Below, one piece after another: positions 19,238 through 28,491 of a stretch of DNA of 64,000 bases. Position numbers and translations under genes: made by a program. Every line of letters begins with the position of its first letter. Positions within the stretch are counted from its first letter, which is position 1. The notes beneath the pieces were generated by a model, which was not told where the DNA came from, ran no database searches, and worked only from the letters and a program-made list of their open reading frames with translations. The DNA is from Paenibacillus_AB hodogayensis (GTDB taxonomy: Bacteria > Bacillota > Bacilli > Paenibacillales > NBRC-103111): NCBI RefSeq assembly GCF_039536325.1, contig NZ_BAAAYO010000001.1:372001-436000 (forward strand). Direction: 5' to 3'.

Positions 19238-21877
19238 TCACCATAATCGCAGCTCTTTCGCCTTGGTCACCGCTTGCACCCGGTTTTTGACCTGCAGCTT
19301 TTGATATAAATTGTGGGTGTATCGTTTCACTGTTCCATGCGAAATATGCAAGCTTCGAGCGATCTCTTCAATCGATTCCCCGTCCGCAATATGCTGCAAT
19401 ATTTCTCTCTCTCGTTTGGTCAAAATAATGTGCGTTTCGTTCGTCTCTTCGACCATGTCGGTCTGAACAGAACCAGCGTCAATATGATGGAATAATGGCA
19501 GTAGCTGTTTGATATAGGTCATAGCCGTCGATCGTTGCGACCGGCTTTCCCTGAGCGATCGGGAGATCAGATCGGCGAGCGGCTTCCCTTCATCCAGAAA
19601 AATCCTTACATACCGTTCCGGCTCTGCCAGCTTGCACGCTTCTTCCAAGGACACCGCGGCGCTGACCCGCTTTCCTTGAGTGTCATAAGCAAGCGCCAGC
19701 AGGAGAAGGGCTTCTATTTGGCTGCCTAATCGGCCCACCCGCTTGGCATCCTGTACCAATTGTCTCAGCAGCCAGACGGCCTGCTCCGTATGCCCCTGAT
19801 GGATTAGGAATCGCGCCAGCGTCACATTCACATATTCCCTGTCGATACTCGTTTTCTCCGCACGAATGTGTCGCTCCGCGATCCAACGCTCTCCCGCATC
19901 CGAACGGCCTTGAGACAGTTGAATGCGAACAAGCCTGGCCTCCAGGAGCAGCTGCCAGTGCGGTGAAGGAAGAGCTTGTACATCGCTAATTGCTTTTTGG
20001 AGCAGCCATTCCGCATAGGCCGGCTCCCCGCGGGCTTCGTAAATTTTGGATAACAAAATAATACCGGGCGTGGTGACTCCGAGATGTAGTGTCGCATTTT
20101 GATCGGCAAGCGCCTGCTCCACGACGTTTTGAGCTTGGTCCAGCTGGTCCCATTCGTAATACAAGTCGGCGAGCAATACGTATCCGTGCCCTTGCAGCGT
20201 TTGATGAAGGGCTTGCTTCCTGACCGGCGATTCCGATGCCTTCGCCGATAAATACGCCATCTTCTGCAATCTGCCGCCAAATCCGATCGGACCGCGATAC
20301 AGCAGCGCTTCCCCCAAGTTAACAACCCTGGCAATTGTACCGAAATTCACAATCGATTCTCTATTCTCGTCAAACCGTTCGATAAATGCATCGATATCCC
20401 CTTGATAATACGCGATGGTTGCGCGGTAAATCTCGATACGCATTTCGATTTCCTTGCGCACATCGACCGGAAACCACTCTTTTTCCGTCGTTATCAGATG
20501 AATCGCGCGATCCAGCAGCTCCCGAGCTTCTTCGCTGCGACCCGATGCCGCCCATATTCCCGCTTGGTAATAAAATAAATCCGGACGGCGCACGACGCTC
20601 CGGAGCGGCAATACTTGAAGCCATCTCAGCAGCGTTGCCTCTTCTCCATTTTTAATGAGGTCCGACAAATGGCTGTCCATAGCTGTTGCCGCCTCATCAT
20701 AACGGTGAGCCGTCAGTGCATGGCTGATCGCTTCCATGAGAAGTCCCTGTTCATTGAACCAATGATAGGCCCGATGGTGCAGTTCGGCAATCTCCTTGCT
20801 GCTCATGCTATGGTCCAGCCGTTTCCTGAGCATCTCCCCAAACAGATGATGGAACCGGAACCATGACCGCGTATCGTCAAGCGGTACGAAAAACAACCGG
20901 GAACGCTCCAAAAAAGCGAGTACATGGGACGAATCGCTTCGACCCGTTACCGCTTCCGCCAGCGATGAAGTGATCCGGTTCAGGATCGAGGTTTGCAATA
21001 AAAAAGCTTGAAGCTCTTCGGACTGGCACAACAGCACCTCATCCAGCAAATAGTCGGTAACGTAGCGATGGTTTCCGGAAAAAGATTCGATGAAATCCGA
21101 AACATCGCTGCGTCCTTCTATAGAAAGGAGCGCAAGGATCAAACCGGCCGCCCATCCTTCTGTTTTTTGTTCCAACAAAGTCAGATCACTGGAAGAAAGC
21201 GGCTGCTCCTGCGCCAAAATCCGCAGCTCATTGATTTCAATTTGCGTGAACCGAAGTTCTTCCACTCCCATATGCTTGATCTGCTTCGACGCCCGGAGAC
21301 GCGGCAGCGGCAGCGGCGGAACCGATCGGCTAATCATGAAGAGACGAAACCGCGCCGGCATATGATCAATGAAAAAAGCAACGCTATCGTGGACGTCGGC
21401 GTTCGTAATCAGATGGTAGTCATCCAATACAAGCACGCATTCCTCCGGATATCGGCTGATTTCTTGGATGAAAAACGACATCGCGGTTTCCACGGAATAA
21501 CCGCGGCTAGATCGCCATATCGTTTCTGTTTGCCGAACAAAGCCGGGATACCGCTGTTCGAGCGCTGCTGACACATAACTCCAGAAACGAATAAGATCGC
21601 TATCTGCCGAATCGAGAGAAACCCAGGCTGCCTGAATCGAGCATTGGTGAATCCAACTGCTCGCCAACGTCGTTTTCCCGAATCCCGCCGGAGCGGTTAC
21701 AAGCAATAGCTTATATGGATCGCAAACGCTTTCATTCACTTGGTCTATTAATCTCGGGCGAACGACATGGCTTGCCGACAAGGGCGGTATATGTACTTTT
21801 GATGAAAGTATGATGGTTTGCTTATGGACTGACAATCGTTCATCCGGTTGAATCCCCATGTTCTCGATATTCCTCAT
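19238..21877 (-). CDS. MalT-like LuxR family ATP-dependent regulator (LAL type)
   Basis: 879 residues, the normal length for this family. The N-terminal NTPase has a P-loop APAGFGKTTLA near residue 60 and a Walker B-like VLVLDDYHL. Helical repeats of TPR type fill about 400-800. The C-terminal LuxR helix-turn-helix reads LTKREREILQHIADGESIEE and continues through SHGTVKRYTHNLY. Such proteins bind ATP and an inducer, oligomerise and activate promoters. The target cannot be told; neither neighbouring operon is clearly linked. AAGGTGA lies just ahead of the ATG at 21877, and a terminator hairpin follows the stop. Confidence 0.88.
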   Translation of the reverse strand: MRNIENMGIQPDERLSVHKQTIILSSKVHIPPLSASHVVRPRLIDQVNESVCDPYKLLLVTAPAGFGKTTLASSWIHQCSIQAAWVSLDSADSDLIRFWSYVSAALEQRYPGFVRQTETIWRSSRGYSVETAMSFFIQEISRYPEECVLVLDDYHLITNADVHDSVAFFIDHMPARFRLFMISRSVPPLPLPRLRASKQIKHMGVEELRFTQIEINELRILAQEQPLSSSDLTLLEQKTEGWAAGLILALLSIEGRSDVSDFIESFSGNHRYVTDYLLDEVLLCQSEELQAFLLQTSILNRITSSLAEAVTGRSDSSHVLAFLERSRLFFVPLDDTRSWFRFHHLFGEMLRKRLDHSMSSKEIAELHHRAYHWFNEQGLLMEAISHALTAHRYDEAATAMDSHLSDLIKNGEEATLLRWLQVLPLRSVVRRPDLFYYQAGIWAASGRSEEARELLDRAIHLITTEKEWFPVDVRKEIEMRIEIYRATIAYYQGDIDAFIERFDENRESIVNFGTIARVVNLGEALLYRGPIGFGGRLQKMAYLSAKASESPVRKQALHQTLQGHGYVLLADLYYEWDQLDQAQNVVEQALADQNATLHLGVTTPGIILLSKIYEARGEPAYAEWLLQKAISDVQALPSPHWQLLLEARLVRIQLSQGRSDAGERWIAERHIRAEKTSIDREYVNVTLARFLIHQGHTEQAVWLLRQLVQDAKRVGRLGSQIEALLLLALAYDTQGKRVSAAVSLEEACKLAEPERYVRIFLDEGKPLADLISRSLRESRSQRSTAMTYIKQLLPLFHHIDAGSVQTDMVEETNETHIILTKREREILQHIADGESIEEIARSLHISHGTVKRYTHNLYQKLQVKNRVQAVTKAKELRLW

Positions 21878-21940
21878 TTCACCTTGGTATGAAACGCGGA
21901 TGGCTGCGAATGGACTTCTTCATTTTCATTGCTGACTGTT

Positions 21941-21958
21941 AACTATATTACCATAGTT
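21941..21958. promoter_or_regulatory. Short inverted repeat upstream of the MalT-like gene
   Basis: AACTAT and ATAGTT are separated by six bases, about 65 bases ahead of the regulator's start. This could be an operator or part of a promoter; the arms are short and AT-rich, so chance is possible. Confidence 0.3.
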
Positions 21959-22082
21959 GGCAGAGCATGGGGAGCGGCCGCCCGAATATTGCCAATCCCG
22001 TTAAGGGTGTCCGGGAACGCCAAGTTCAGGTCAAATCAACCATCCGGCACGCAGCCCTCCATCCAACCGAACGTTGCTTCAA

Positions 22083-22745
22083 TTATTGCACGGTCACGGT
22101 TGCCCTGCGCTCCAAGCGGACGATCCGATCGCAGATCGCATCCGCATCTGCCTGGTCGTGGGTGACGAGAATCGAGGTGATACGGGCTGCGCGCAGCAGT
22201 TGCTTCAATTCGTCGCGGATTTTGCCTTTCAGCTCGCTATCCAGGTTGCTGAATGGCTCGTCCATCAGCAGGATCGACGGTCTTGGAGCGAGCGCCCGGG
22301 CGAACGCGACGCGCTGCTGCTGTCCCCCGCTAAGCTCGTGGGGATACCGTTTGGCATATTCGCGCAGCTGCACGAGCTCAAGCATCTCGTCCAGTCTGGC
22401 CGCCCGCTCTTTCTTCGATAACCGGTGCAGTCCGAACAGGATGTTGTTCTCGACGGTCAGATGCGGGAATAACGCGTAATCCTGAAACACCATCCCGACG
22501 CCGCGCGACTCGGGATCGACGAATACGTTCGCATCGACCATCGTCGATCCGCCGATAACGATACGACCCGAATGCGGCGCCTCTAGCCCGGCGATTAGAC
22601 GCAGCAGCGTACTTTTCCCGCAACCGCTTTGTCCGAGCACGCCTACCACGTCGCCCTGCTCCAGCTGCATCGCGAACCCGCTCAGCACGCTTTCGTTTCC
22701 TTTATCGTATTGAAAAGTAATGCCGGACATCTCGAAAAAGGTCAT
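22083..22745 (-). CDS. Iron-type ABC transporter ATP-binding protein, short form
   Basis: 220 residues with all ABC motifs: Walker A GQSGCGKST, Q-loop region VFQDYALFPH, signature LSGGQQQRVAFARAL, Walker B ILLMDEPFSNLD and the switch His in VTHDQADA. It powers the adjacent 12-helix permease. FbpC-type ATPases of ferric transporters are usually about 340-360 residues with a C-terminal regulatory/TOBE region; this one stops right after the ATPase core, so that region is missing. The start overlaps the permease stop by ATGA, so the genes are translationally coupled. Confidence 0.88.
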   Translation of the reverse strand: MTFFEMSGITFQYDKGNESVLSGFAMQLEQGDVVGVLGQSGCGKSTLLRLIAGLEAPHSGRIVIGGSTMVDANVFVDPESRGVGMVFQDYALFPHLTVENNILFGLHRLSKKERAARLDEMLELVQLREYAKRYPHELSGGQQQRVAFARALAPRPSILLMDEPFSNLDSELKGKIRDELKQLLRAARITSILVTHDQADADAICDRIVRLERRATVTVQ

Positions 22746-24394
22746 AGGGACCGCCTCTCTCCTAACCAGTGATAGAAAAATACGGACAGCATGCCGACGG
22801 CAATAATGAGCAGCGAAGGCACCGAAGCTTGGTGGATCTGCTCGTCGCTCGCGTACTGGTACGCTTTTGTCGCCAGCGTATCGAAGTTAAACGGCCGCAG
22901 CAGCAAAGTCAGCGGCAGCTCTTTGACAATTTCCATAAACGTCAGGATACACCCGGTCCATACGGCGCCTTTGACCATCGGCAGATCGACCTTGAAAAAC
23001 GTCCGGGTCATTCCCAAGCCGAGCAGGCGCGACGCTTCCGAATACCGATTGCCGATCTTCTCGAACCCGGCCTCTACCGAGTTAAACCCGACCGCCAAAA
23101 AACGGATCATATAAGCGAATACGAGCATCGCCAGCGACATGCTGAGCACGAGCTTGCCGGTCCCCCAGCCGAGACCGGCATACAGGCCGCTAAGCTTGTT
23201 GTCTAGCGAAATGAACACGGCCAGCACCCCGATAGAGAGGACGGCTCCGGGAATCGAATACCCCGTCGAGATCAGTTTGGACAACGCCAGCGTAAACCCG
23301 TTCCGGTGCAGGCGGCAGACGTTGGCGACAATGACGGCGACCAGCATCAGCAGCACGATCGATACGACGGAGACGAACAGGGTGTTCCATAGCAGTCCGG
23401 CAAATTTGGCGTTCAGCACGTCCCGGTACGTCCATGTCGCCCACACGATCAGTTGTGCGACCGGAATCACAAAGGAAAGCGAAACGATAACCGCGCTGAA
23501 CAACAATGCCGCCACTGCCTTAATCCCTCTCAGCCTTCTTCTCGCCAGCGGCCTCGTCTTGCCGGTCGAGGAGCTGTATCTTCTGCGCCTGCGCAGCAGT
23601 CGTTCGATCAGGAACACGCCGATGATGAAGCACATGAGCAGTGCGGCGAGCCGGAGAGCCGAGTCGACGTCGGACATCCCGAACCATGTCTTGAATATCG
23701 CGGTCGTAAACGACTGAATGCCGTAATGCTTCGTAACCCCGTAGTCGTTTAACACTTCGAAGGCGACCAGGCTGGCGCCCCCGACGATCGCCGCCTGCGA
23801 CAACGGCAGCACGATCCGGAAAAAAATATGAACCGGATTTTTGCCGAGCAGTCTCGCATTTTCGATAAAGGCGGCGCTCTGCTTCTCCAGAAACGTCTTC
23901 GTAATCAAATATACGTACGGAAATAAAAACAAAGTAAAAATAAAAATAGCGCCCTTCATGGACATGATGTCGAAATAGCTCTGGTTCGGCGACCGGCCCA
24001 GCACGTTTCGGAAAAAGATTTGCACGCTCCCGGTATAGCTGAGCATGTCCCCGTACGTGTAAGCGGCGATATAAGGCGGTATCGCCAAAGGCAGCACGAA
24101 AGCCCAGGCAAAAAAACGCCTGAGCGGGAATTCGTATGCGGCCACGAGCCATGCCAGCGTAACGCCGATCAGCACGGTGAAGCCGACCGTTCCGAGCACG
24201 AGCAGTAGCGACTCGAACGCGTAATCTAGCAGCAAGTATTGCTGGATATGCTGCCAGTTTTCATTCGGCTTCCGGAAGAGGCCGATCAGAATATAAAGAG
24301 ACGGAAGAAGGGCCGCGAGGGCCCCCGCAACGCTTATGAGAACCCAAGCGTTGCCGTTCCGTTTTATCGTGCGCCATGCCGTGTTGACTTTCAT
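22742..24394 (-). CDS. Ferric iron ABC transporter permease (fused FbpB type)
   Basis: 550 residues with about twelve membrane helices in two homologous halves, each with an EAA-type loop (ENARLLGKNPVHIFFRIVLP and EASRLLGLGMTRTFFKVDLP). This double permease is the standard FbpB/AfuB architecture for importing Fe3+ delivered by a periplasmic-type binding protein. It lies 12 bases downstream of the binding protein gene and overlaps the ATPase gene, so the three form one operon. Confidence 0.88.
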   Translation of the reverse strand: MKVNTAWRTIKRNGNAWVLISVAGALAALLPSLYILIGLFRKPNENWQHIQQYLLLDYAFESLLLVLGTVGFTVLIGVTLAWLVAAYEFPLRRFFAWAFVLPLAIPPYIAAYTYGDMLSYTGSVQIFFRNVLGRSPNQSYFDIMSMKGAIFIFTLFLFPYVYLITKTFLEKQSAAFIENARLLGKNPVHIFFRIVLPLSQAAIVGGASLVAFEVLNDYGVTKHYGIQSFTTAIFKTWFGMSDVDSALRLAALLMCFIIGVFLIERLLRRRRRYSSSTGKTRPLARRRLRGIKAVAALLFSAVIVSLSFVIPVAQLIVWATWTYRDVLNAKFAGLLWNTLFVSVVSIVLLMLVAVIVANVCRLHRNGFTLALSKLISTGYSIPGAVLSIGVLAVFISLDNKLSGLYAGLGWGTGKLVLSMSLAMLVFAYMIRFLAVGFNSVEAGFEKIGNRYSEASRLLGLGMTRTFFKVDLPMVKGAVWTGCILTFMEIVKELPLTLLLRPFNFDTLATKAYQYASDEQIHQASVPSLLIIAVGMLSVFFYHWLGERRSL

Positions 24395-24406
24395 GTAAGT
24401 TCCAAC

Positions 24407-25504
24407 CTACTTCCAGCCTACCTTGTTCAACAGTTCGGTAGCTTTTTTGTTATGGTCGCCGAGCTTGCCGAAGTCGATCTGCTGGGTTTTGAACGTTCCC
24501 CACGTTTTCAGCAGCTCCGGCCGATCGGCCGTCTCGTTTACCGGGAACTCGAAGCTGCCTTGAGTGAGCATCGATTGCCCTTCCTTGCCAGTAAAAAACT
24601 CGACCAGCTTGATTGCATTATCTTTGTTTTTGGCATGCTTGGTCAATCCGATGCCGCTGATGTTCAGATGCGTTCCGGTCGTGCTTTGGTTCGGGAAAAA
24701 CACCCCGATGTTTTGCGCAACCTTGACTTCCTCTGCGTCCTTCGAATTCAGCATTTGGCCGACGTAATACGTATTCATAATCGCGACGTCGCCGACTTTG
24801 GCCGCAATCGCCTTCGCCTGGTCGCGGTCTCCGCCCTCCGGCTTGCGGGCCAGGTTTGTTACGATGCCCTTCGCCCATTCTTCCGCCTTCGCTTCGCCGT
24901 TCAACTCGATAAAGGAAGCGAGCAACGACTGGTTGTACAAACTCGACGAGGAGCGGACGAGCACCTTGCCCTTCCATTTGTCGCTAGCCAAGTCTTCATA
25001 AGTGGACAACTGCTCCGGCTTGACGCGGTCTTTCGCATATACAATAACGCGGGCGCGCGTAGCGACTCCGACCCATTGATTGTCTTTGTCGCGGAACTGC
25101 TTGGGAACATTTTTGTCGATCGCTTGCGATGTTATCGGCTGCAGGACGTCGTTTTGCTTCGCGTAGTTGAGCACGCCGCCGTCCACGGTGACGAACAGGT
25201 CCGCCTCCGTGCTGGTGCCTTCCCGCTTCAGCCGCTCGACAAGCTCCTCTGCCGTACCTTTGACTTCATTGACCTTAATACCCGTCTGTTTCGTAAAAGC
25301 ATCGTAAAGCGTACTGTCCACATCATAGTGCCGGGCGGTAAATACGTTGACGACCTGCTCCTTCCCTTTGGCGGCATTATCCGCCTGTTTGCTTGCATTC
25401 GAATTGGCCGCCCCGCCCGTCTGGGCTCCGCCGCAGCCGGCTATCGCGATCATCGCCATTGTCGTCAGCAGCGCAAGGCCGCCGGTAAGTTTTTTGTTTC
25501 TCAT
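24407..25504 (-). CDS. Iron ABC transporter solute-binding lipoprotein (FbpA/FutA type)
   Basis: About 365 residues with a lipoprotein signal (lipobox IAGC near residue 21), so it is anchored on the outer face of the membrane. The motif NVFTARHYDVDSTLYDAF at the N-terminus, and FEFPVN near the C-terminus, are typical of ferric-binding proteins of the FutA1/FbpA group, where a cluster of tyrosines binds Fe3+. The start at 25504 follows AGGGG; an in-frame ATG at 25573 would add residues before the signal peptide. Two Fur-box-like sequences lie upstream, consistent with expression under iron limitation. Confidence 0.87.
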   Translation of the reverse strand: MRNKKLTGGLALLTTMAMIAIAGCGGAQTGGAANSNASKQADNAAKGKEQVVNVFTARHYDVDSTLYDAFTKQTGIKVNEVKGTAEELVERLKREGTSTEADLFVTVDGGVLNYAKQNDVLQPITSQAIDKNVPKQFRDKDNQWVGVATRARVIVYAKDRVKPEQLSTYEDLASDKWKGKVLVRSSSSLYNQSLLASFIELNGEAKAEEWAKGIVTNLARKPEGGDRDQAKAIAAKVGDVAIMNTYYVGQMLNSKDAEEVKVAQNIGVFFPNQSTTGTHLNISGIGLTKHAKNKDNAIKLVEFFTGKEGQSMLTQGSFEFPVNETADRPELLKTWGTFKTQQIDFGKLGDHNKKATELLNKVGWK

Positions 25505-25591
25505 CGCTATTACCCCTATTCCGAGATTTGTTTTTGAATAAATGTTTAAGACTGCTCCGATGAAACGATCCATCGATAGTATTTGTGTTGA

Positions 25592-25610
25592 CGATAATAC
25601 TCATTCTCAA
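25592..25610 (-). promoter_or_regulatory. Probable Fur box close to the iron transporter operon
   Basis: On the minus strand the site reads TGAGAATGAGTATTATCG, which fits the GATAAT-type hexamer array bound by ferric uptake regulators with a few mismatches. It is about 90 bases upstream of the binding-protein start, a position suited to repression when iron is plentiful. Confidence 0.6.
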
Positions 25611-25743
25611 TAGGTGCCCAAAAAAAAGACTCATCCTGCATTATCTTTTAGCAGCCGCCGCTTTCTTCACCTTGATCGGAGCGACCCTCGCCTATCGGCG
25701 CTATATGTACCATGACTCCCCTCCAGCCATATTTCATCCTCAC

Positions 25744-25758
25744 TGATAATGAATATCA
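25744..25758. promoter_or_regulatory. Probable Fur box, distal copy
   Basis: TGATAATGAATATCA differs at one position from the 7-1-7 Fur consensus. It is about 240 bases upstream of the binding-protein start, between the kinase terminator and the operon, and forms a second site with that at 25592. Confidence 0.65.
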
Positions 25759-25819
25759 TTTCCACTGAAACGAACAATTTACATTGTAATCGATGAAAAT
25801 GAGAAAACGATGTGAAAAT

Positions 25820-25861
25820 GAAAAAAAAGTAGATAAGCTTCCGCATAGAAACTTACCTACT
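25820..25861 (-). terminator. Intrinsic terminator of the iron-linked two-component operon
   Basis: AGTAGGTAAGTTT and AAGCTTATCTACT (minus strand) form a nearly perfect stem followed by eight T residues. It lies about 25 bases past the kinase stop and isolates the two-component operon from the iron transporter operon. Confidence 0.85.
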
Positions 25862-25887
25862 CTTGCCTACCCGCGTTACGTGCCGTT

Positions 25888-27300
25888 TCATTCAAGTACA
25901 GCCGGCAGCACTACAGTTACTGTCGTGCCTTCATGCTCCACGCTCTCGATCTTGATGGCGCCGTCGTACCGCTCGACCAGCCGTTTGGCGATTGCCAGGC
26001 CAAGGCCGTAGCCGCCCTGCTCCCCGCTTCTTGCCTTGTCCACCCTATAAAACCGGTCAAGGACGCGATGCAGTTCGCTTGCAGGAATACCTGCGCCCTG
26101 GTCGGACACTTGAATGATCACTTGATCGCCTCGGACCGTCCCCGTCACTCGAACCGTTTTGCGATCCGGCGAATATTTGACCGAGTTGTCAATCAGAATA
26201 TGCAAAATCTGCTCGAGCTGCTGCTGCGGAATGCCCGCCGCCACGTCCGCAAGCGCCTCCGTATCGGCTTCGAAACGGAACGCAGGATGAACGATGGCGC
26301 TATTGCGAACGATTTGCCGAATCGTCTCGGCCGCTACGGACACCCGCCGCTCGTCCTCGTGAGGCGACGCTTCCGCACGCGACAAAGCCAGCAGCTCCTG
26401 AACGAGCCCCTTGAGCCGGGCCAGCTCATGAATGGAAGTGTCCAGCGATTCTTCGAGAATGGAAGGATCGTTCTTTCCCCATCGCCTTAACATGGCCAGA
26501 TGGCCTTCAATAATCGCTACCGGCGTCCTCAGCTCGTGCGAAGCGTCCTCGACAAACTGCTTCTGCTGAAGAAACGATCTCTCCACCTGATCCATCATAT
26601 TATTAAACAAGCTCATCAGCGTATAAATCTCGTCTTGATTGCCGCTGAGCGGCACCCGTTCGTGCAGCCCTTTCCGCTTAATGTTGCGGATGGTATCAGT
26701 CATCGATTGCAGCGGTTTAAGCAGTTGACGGGCCAGCATCCAGCCGCCGAGCCCGCTTAAAACGAGTGCGCCGAGCCCGCACAGCAGCATGACGCGGGAG
26801 AAAGCCGCAATTAATTCGGCGAAGTCCTCCGTATTTCTTACAATCTCGATCGTACCGTTAAATTCAAAAATCGTTAGCGGACTTCTCATCATGAGCTGAT
26901 GATTGCTGTGCCGCCACGTCCCTGCGATCTCGTCGTCCTTTCTCCGTTCCGGCGTCTCGCCCCAGCCGTCTCTTAATCCGTTCGAGATCGAAACGATCAC
27001 GTTGCCGTTCCCGTCGAGTACGCGAATCCCTTGATTTTGACCGTTGATGCGTTCGAGAAAGCTGCGAATGGGAGCCAGATCTCCCCCCTTGAAGGCAACT
27101 TCATTTTCCAGGAAATAATTAAGCGCCGCTCTCATCGCCTGCTGAACGCCGGTCTTCTCCCGCTTAATCATCCATTGCTCCACGTATGTATACTGAACCG
27201 CGTTATAAGCCGCGAAGAGCATAAACAACAACAGGGACGACCATAAGGTCAGCTTCCACTTGATCGGAAGCTGAAGCCAGGAAAACGCCAATCTGCTCAT
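25888..27300 (-). CDS. Sensor histidine kinase next to iron transporter
   Basis: 470 residues. Membrane helices near residues 17-37 and 170-190 enclose an extracellular sensor domain of about 130 residues; a HAMP domain follows. The phospho-accepting His is in DASHELRTPVAII, the N-box Asn in LIDNSVKYSP, and the G-boxes in DQGAGIPAS and GYGLGLAIAKRLVE, so the kinase should be active. It autophosphorylates and passes the phosphate to the regulator encoded just upstream, which it overlaps by ATGA. The outer-domain ligand is unknown; the Fur box at the head of the operon and the neighbouring iron transporter suggest a link to iron or to a siderophore or haem signal. Confidence 0.88.
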   Translation of the reverse strand: MSRLAFSWLQLPIKWKLTLWSSLLLFMLFAAYNAVQYTYVEQWMIKREKTGVQQAMRAALNYFLENEVAFKGGDLAPIRSFLERINGQNQGIRVLDGNGNVIVSISNGLRDGWGETPERRKDDEIAGTWRHSNHQLMMRSPLTIFEFNGTIEIVRNTEDFAELIAAFSRVMLLCGLGALVLSGLGGWMLARQLLKPLQSMTDTIRNIKRKGLHERVPLSGNQDEIYTLMSLFNNMMDQVERSFLQQKQFVEDASHELRTPVAIIEGHLAMLRRWGKNDPSILEESLDTSIHELARLKGLVQELLALSRAEASPHEDERRVSVAAETIRQIVRNSAIVHPAFRFEADTEALADVAAGIPQQQLEQILHILIDNSVKYSPDRKTVRVTGTVRGDQVIIQVSDQGAGIPASELHRVLDRFYRVDKARSGEQGGYGLGLAIAKRLVERYDGAIKIESVEHEGTTVTVVLPAVLE

Positions 27301-27974
27301 CGTCGCATCACATAGCCGGTCCCGCGCAGCGTCTGAATGTAGCTCGTCTCTCCCGGAGCATCGATTTTATTGCGCAAATAACGGACATAGACGTCCACGA
27401 CATTCGTGTCGACGGCCGCTTCAAATCCCCACACGATATCGAGCAGCGTTTCGCGCGTCAGCACTCGGCCCGCGTTTCTCAGAAACGCAACGAGCAAGTC
27501 GTATTCTCTCTTCGTCAGCTCGACCTGCTCGGAGCCCTTGCGTACCTCGCGGGAATCGAGATTGACGCTCAGCTCCTGAAACGACAGCATCGTCTTATTG
27601 TCCTCGGAGCTTTCCTCCTGCCTGCGGAAAACGACCCGGATGCGCGCCAGCAGCTCCTCGATCGCAAAGGGCTTCGGAATATAGTCGTCCGCCCCATTGT
27701 CGAGTCCCGATACCCGGTCCATGACGCTGTCTCTGGCCGTCAATATAAGGATCGGCGTTTTCTTGACCGCGCGGATTTGCCGGCATATTTCCAGACCGTC
27801 AATTCCGGGCAGCATCAGGTCGAGCAGGATGACGTTCCAGTCTTCTCTCAGGGCGAGGCTCAATCCCGACGGTCCGTCGGAAGCTGTTGTTACCGCGAAC
27901 GAAGCGTGACGCAGCTCCAGCTCGATAAACCTCGATAAATGTTTCTCGTCCTCGATCAGCAAAATGGTTTTCAT
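27297..27974 (-). CDS. OmpR family response regulator
   Basis: 225 residues. The receiver domain has the acidic pocket (IEDEKHL), phospho-acceptor Asp in LLDLMLPGIDG and the Lys in PKPFAIEELL. The winged-helix DNA-binding domain ends with YVRYLRNKID and LRGTGYVMRR. It heads the operon with the kinase. The start at 27974 is preceded by GGAG. A strong Fur-box match lies about 37 bases upstream and includes a GATAAT that could serve as the -10, so expression is probably repressed by iron. Confidence 0.9.
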   Translation of the reverse strand: MKTILLIEDEKHLSRFIELELRHASFAVTTASDGPSGLSLALREDWNVILLDLMLPGIDGLEICRQIRAVKKTPILILTARDSVMDRVSGLDNGADDYIPKPFAIEELLARIRVVFRRQEESSEDNKTMLSFQELSVNLDSREVRKGSEQVELTKREYDLLVAFLRNAGRVLTRETLLDIVWGFEAAVDTNVVDVYVRYLRNKIDAPGETSYIQTLRGTGYVMRR

Positions 27975-28010
27975 TCCTCAGCTCCGCCTTTGGTTCATCA
28001 TCAAGTGAAA

Positions 28011-28025
28011 TGAGAATAATTATCA
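28011..28025. promoter_or_regulatory. Fur box upstream of the response regulator
   Basis: TGAGAATAATTATCA matches the 7-1-7 Fur consensus at 14 of 15 positions. On the minus strand it overlaps a GATAAT that could be the -10 of the response-regulator promoter, an arrangement that would block transcription when Fur is iron-loaded. Confidence 0.75.
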
Positions 28026-28330
28026 TCCATCTGCTGTTATTGTATAAGAAAACCGCAGAAGCGGCAACCTTTGGCGGAAGCTCTCACGCTCTCCGGCTCG
28101 ATCATTCGCCGAACCGACAGCTACTACCCTTCCTCGCTCCGGAGTGTCTCCCGGATCTCAAGCCTAGTTGTTCCCTAGCCATAATTCATTTCTTATCCTC
28201 GACCAAATTACTTGTTCGTGTTGCCATATTGAATAGATATAGGAATTGATTTTTGTTAAAAAACCTGCCCCCAAATTTTGTCTTGATGTCTGAGCAACCC
28301 GATATCCCTTGAAGTACTGTCGCCAATTAT

Positions 28331-28376
28331 TGTACATATACAACTTCAGACTCAGCGGATTCGTAAGCTCCCCTTC
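28331..28376 (-). pseudogene. Remnant of an Rhs core region
   Basis: Translated on the minus strand, this piece reads EGELTNPLSLKLYMYNN, which parallels EGDISNPLSLNLYTYVQNN in the intact Rhs protein at 33.96-34.02 kb, and the DNA is similar too (the shared word AGACTCAGCGGATT). A stop codon precedes it in frame. It is a leftover of a third Rhs copy; the surrounding sequence does not extend the match. Confidence 0.6.
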
Positions 28377-28441
28377 TTAACCCCCTTTAATCTTTGGCCG
28401 CAGATAACGAATCACTGTTTTTACAAGGGTTTAACGGAAAT

Positions 28442-28478
28442 AAAAAAGAACCACAACGCGAGGATTATCCGCATTGTG
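28442..28478 (-). terminator. Terminator after the 183-residue orphan gene
   Basis: CACAATGCG and CGCGTTGTG (minus strand) pair around a short loop, followed by TTCTTTTTT. It lies about 15 bases beyond the stop at 28492. Confidence 0.7.
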
Positions 28479-28491
28479 ATTGGTAATACCA

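Larger units (their letters stand above)
25505..25887. other. Regulatory region of the iron transporter operon
   Basis: This 383-base gap has no gene. From right to left it holds the terminator of the histidine kinase gene (25820-25861) and two Fur-box-like sequences (25744-25758 and 25592-25610). The leader of the iron transporter operon fills the rest. It is visibly more AT-rich than the genes on either side. Confidence 0.7.
27975..28491. other. Gap at the left edge of the accessory island
   Basis: The right-hand side of the two-component operon's promoter, including a Fur box (28011-28025), occupies the first 60 bases. The middle holds no gene that I can support. At 28331-28376 there is a short remnant of Rhs core sequence, and at 28442-28478 a terminator for the gene ending at 28492. 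Base composition shifts towards AT here, marking the start of the island. Confidence 0.6.
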
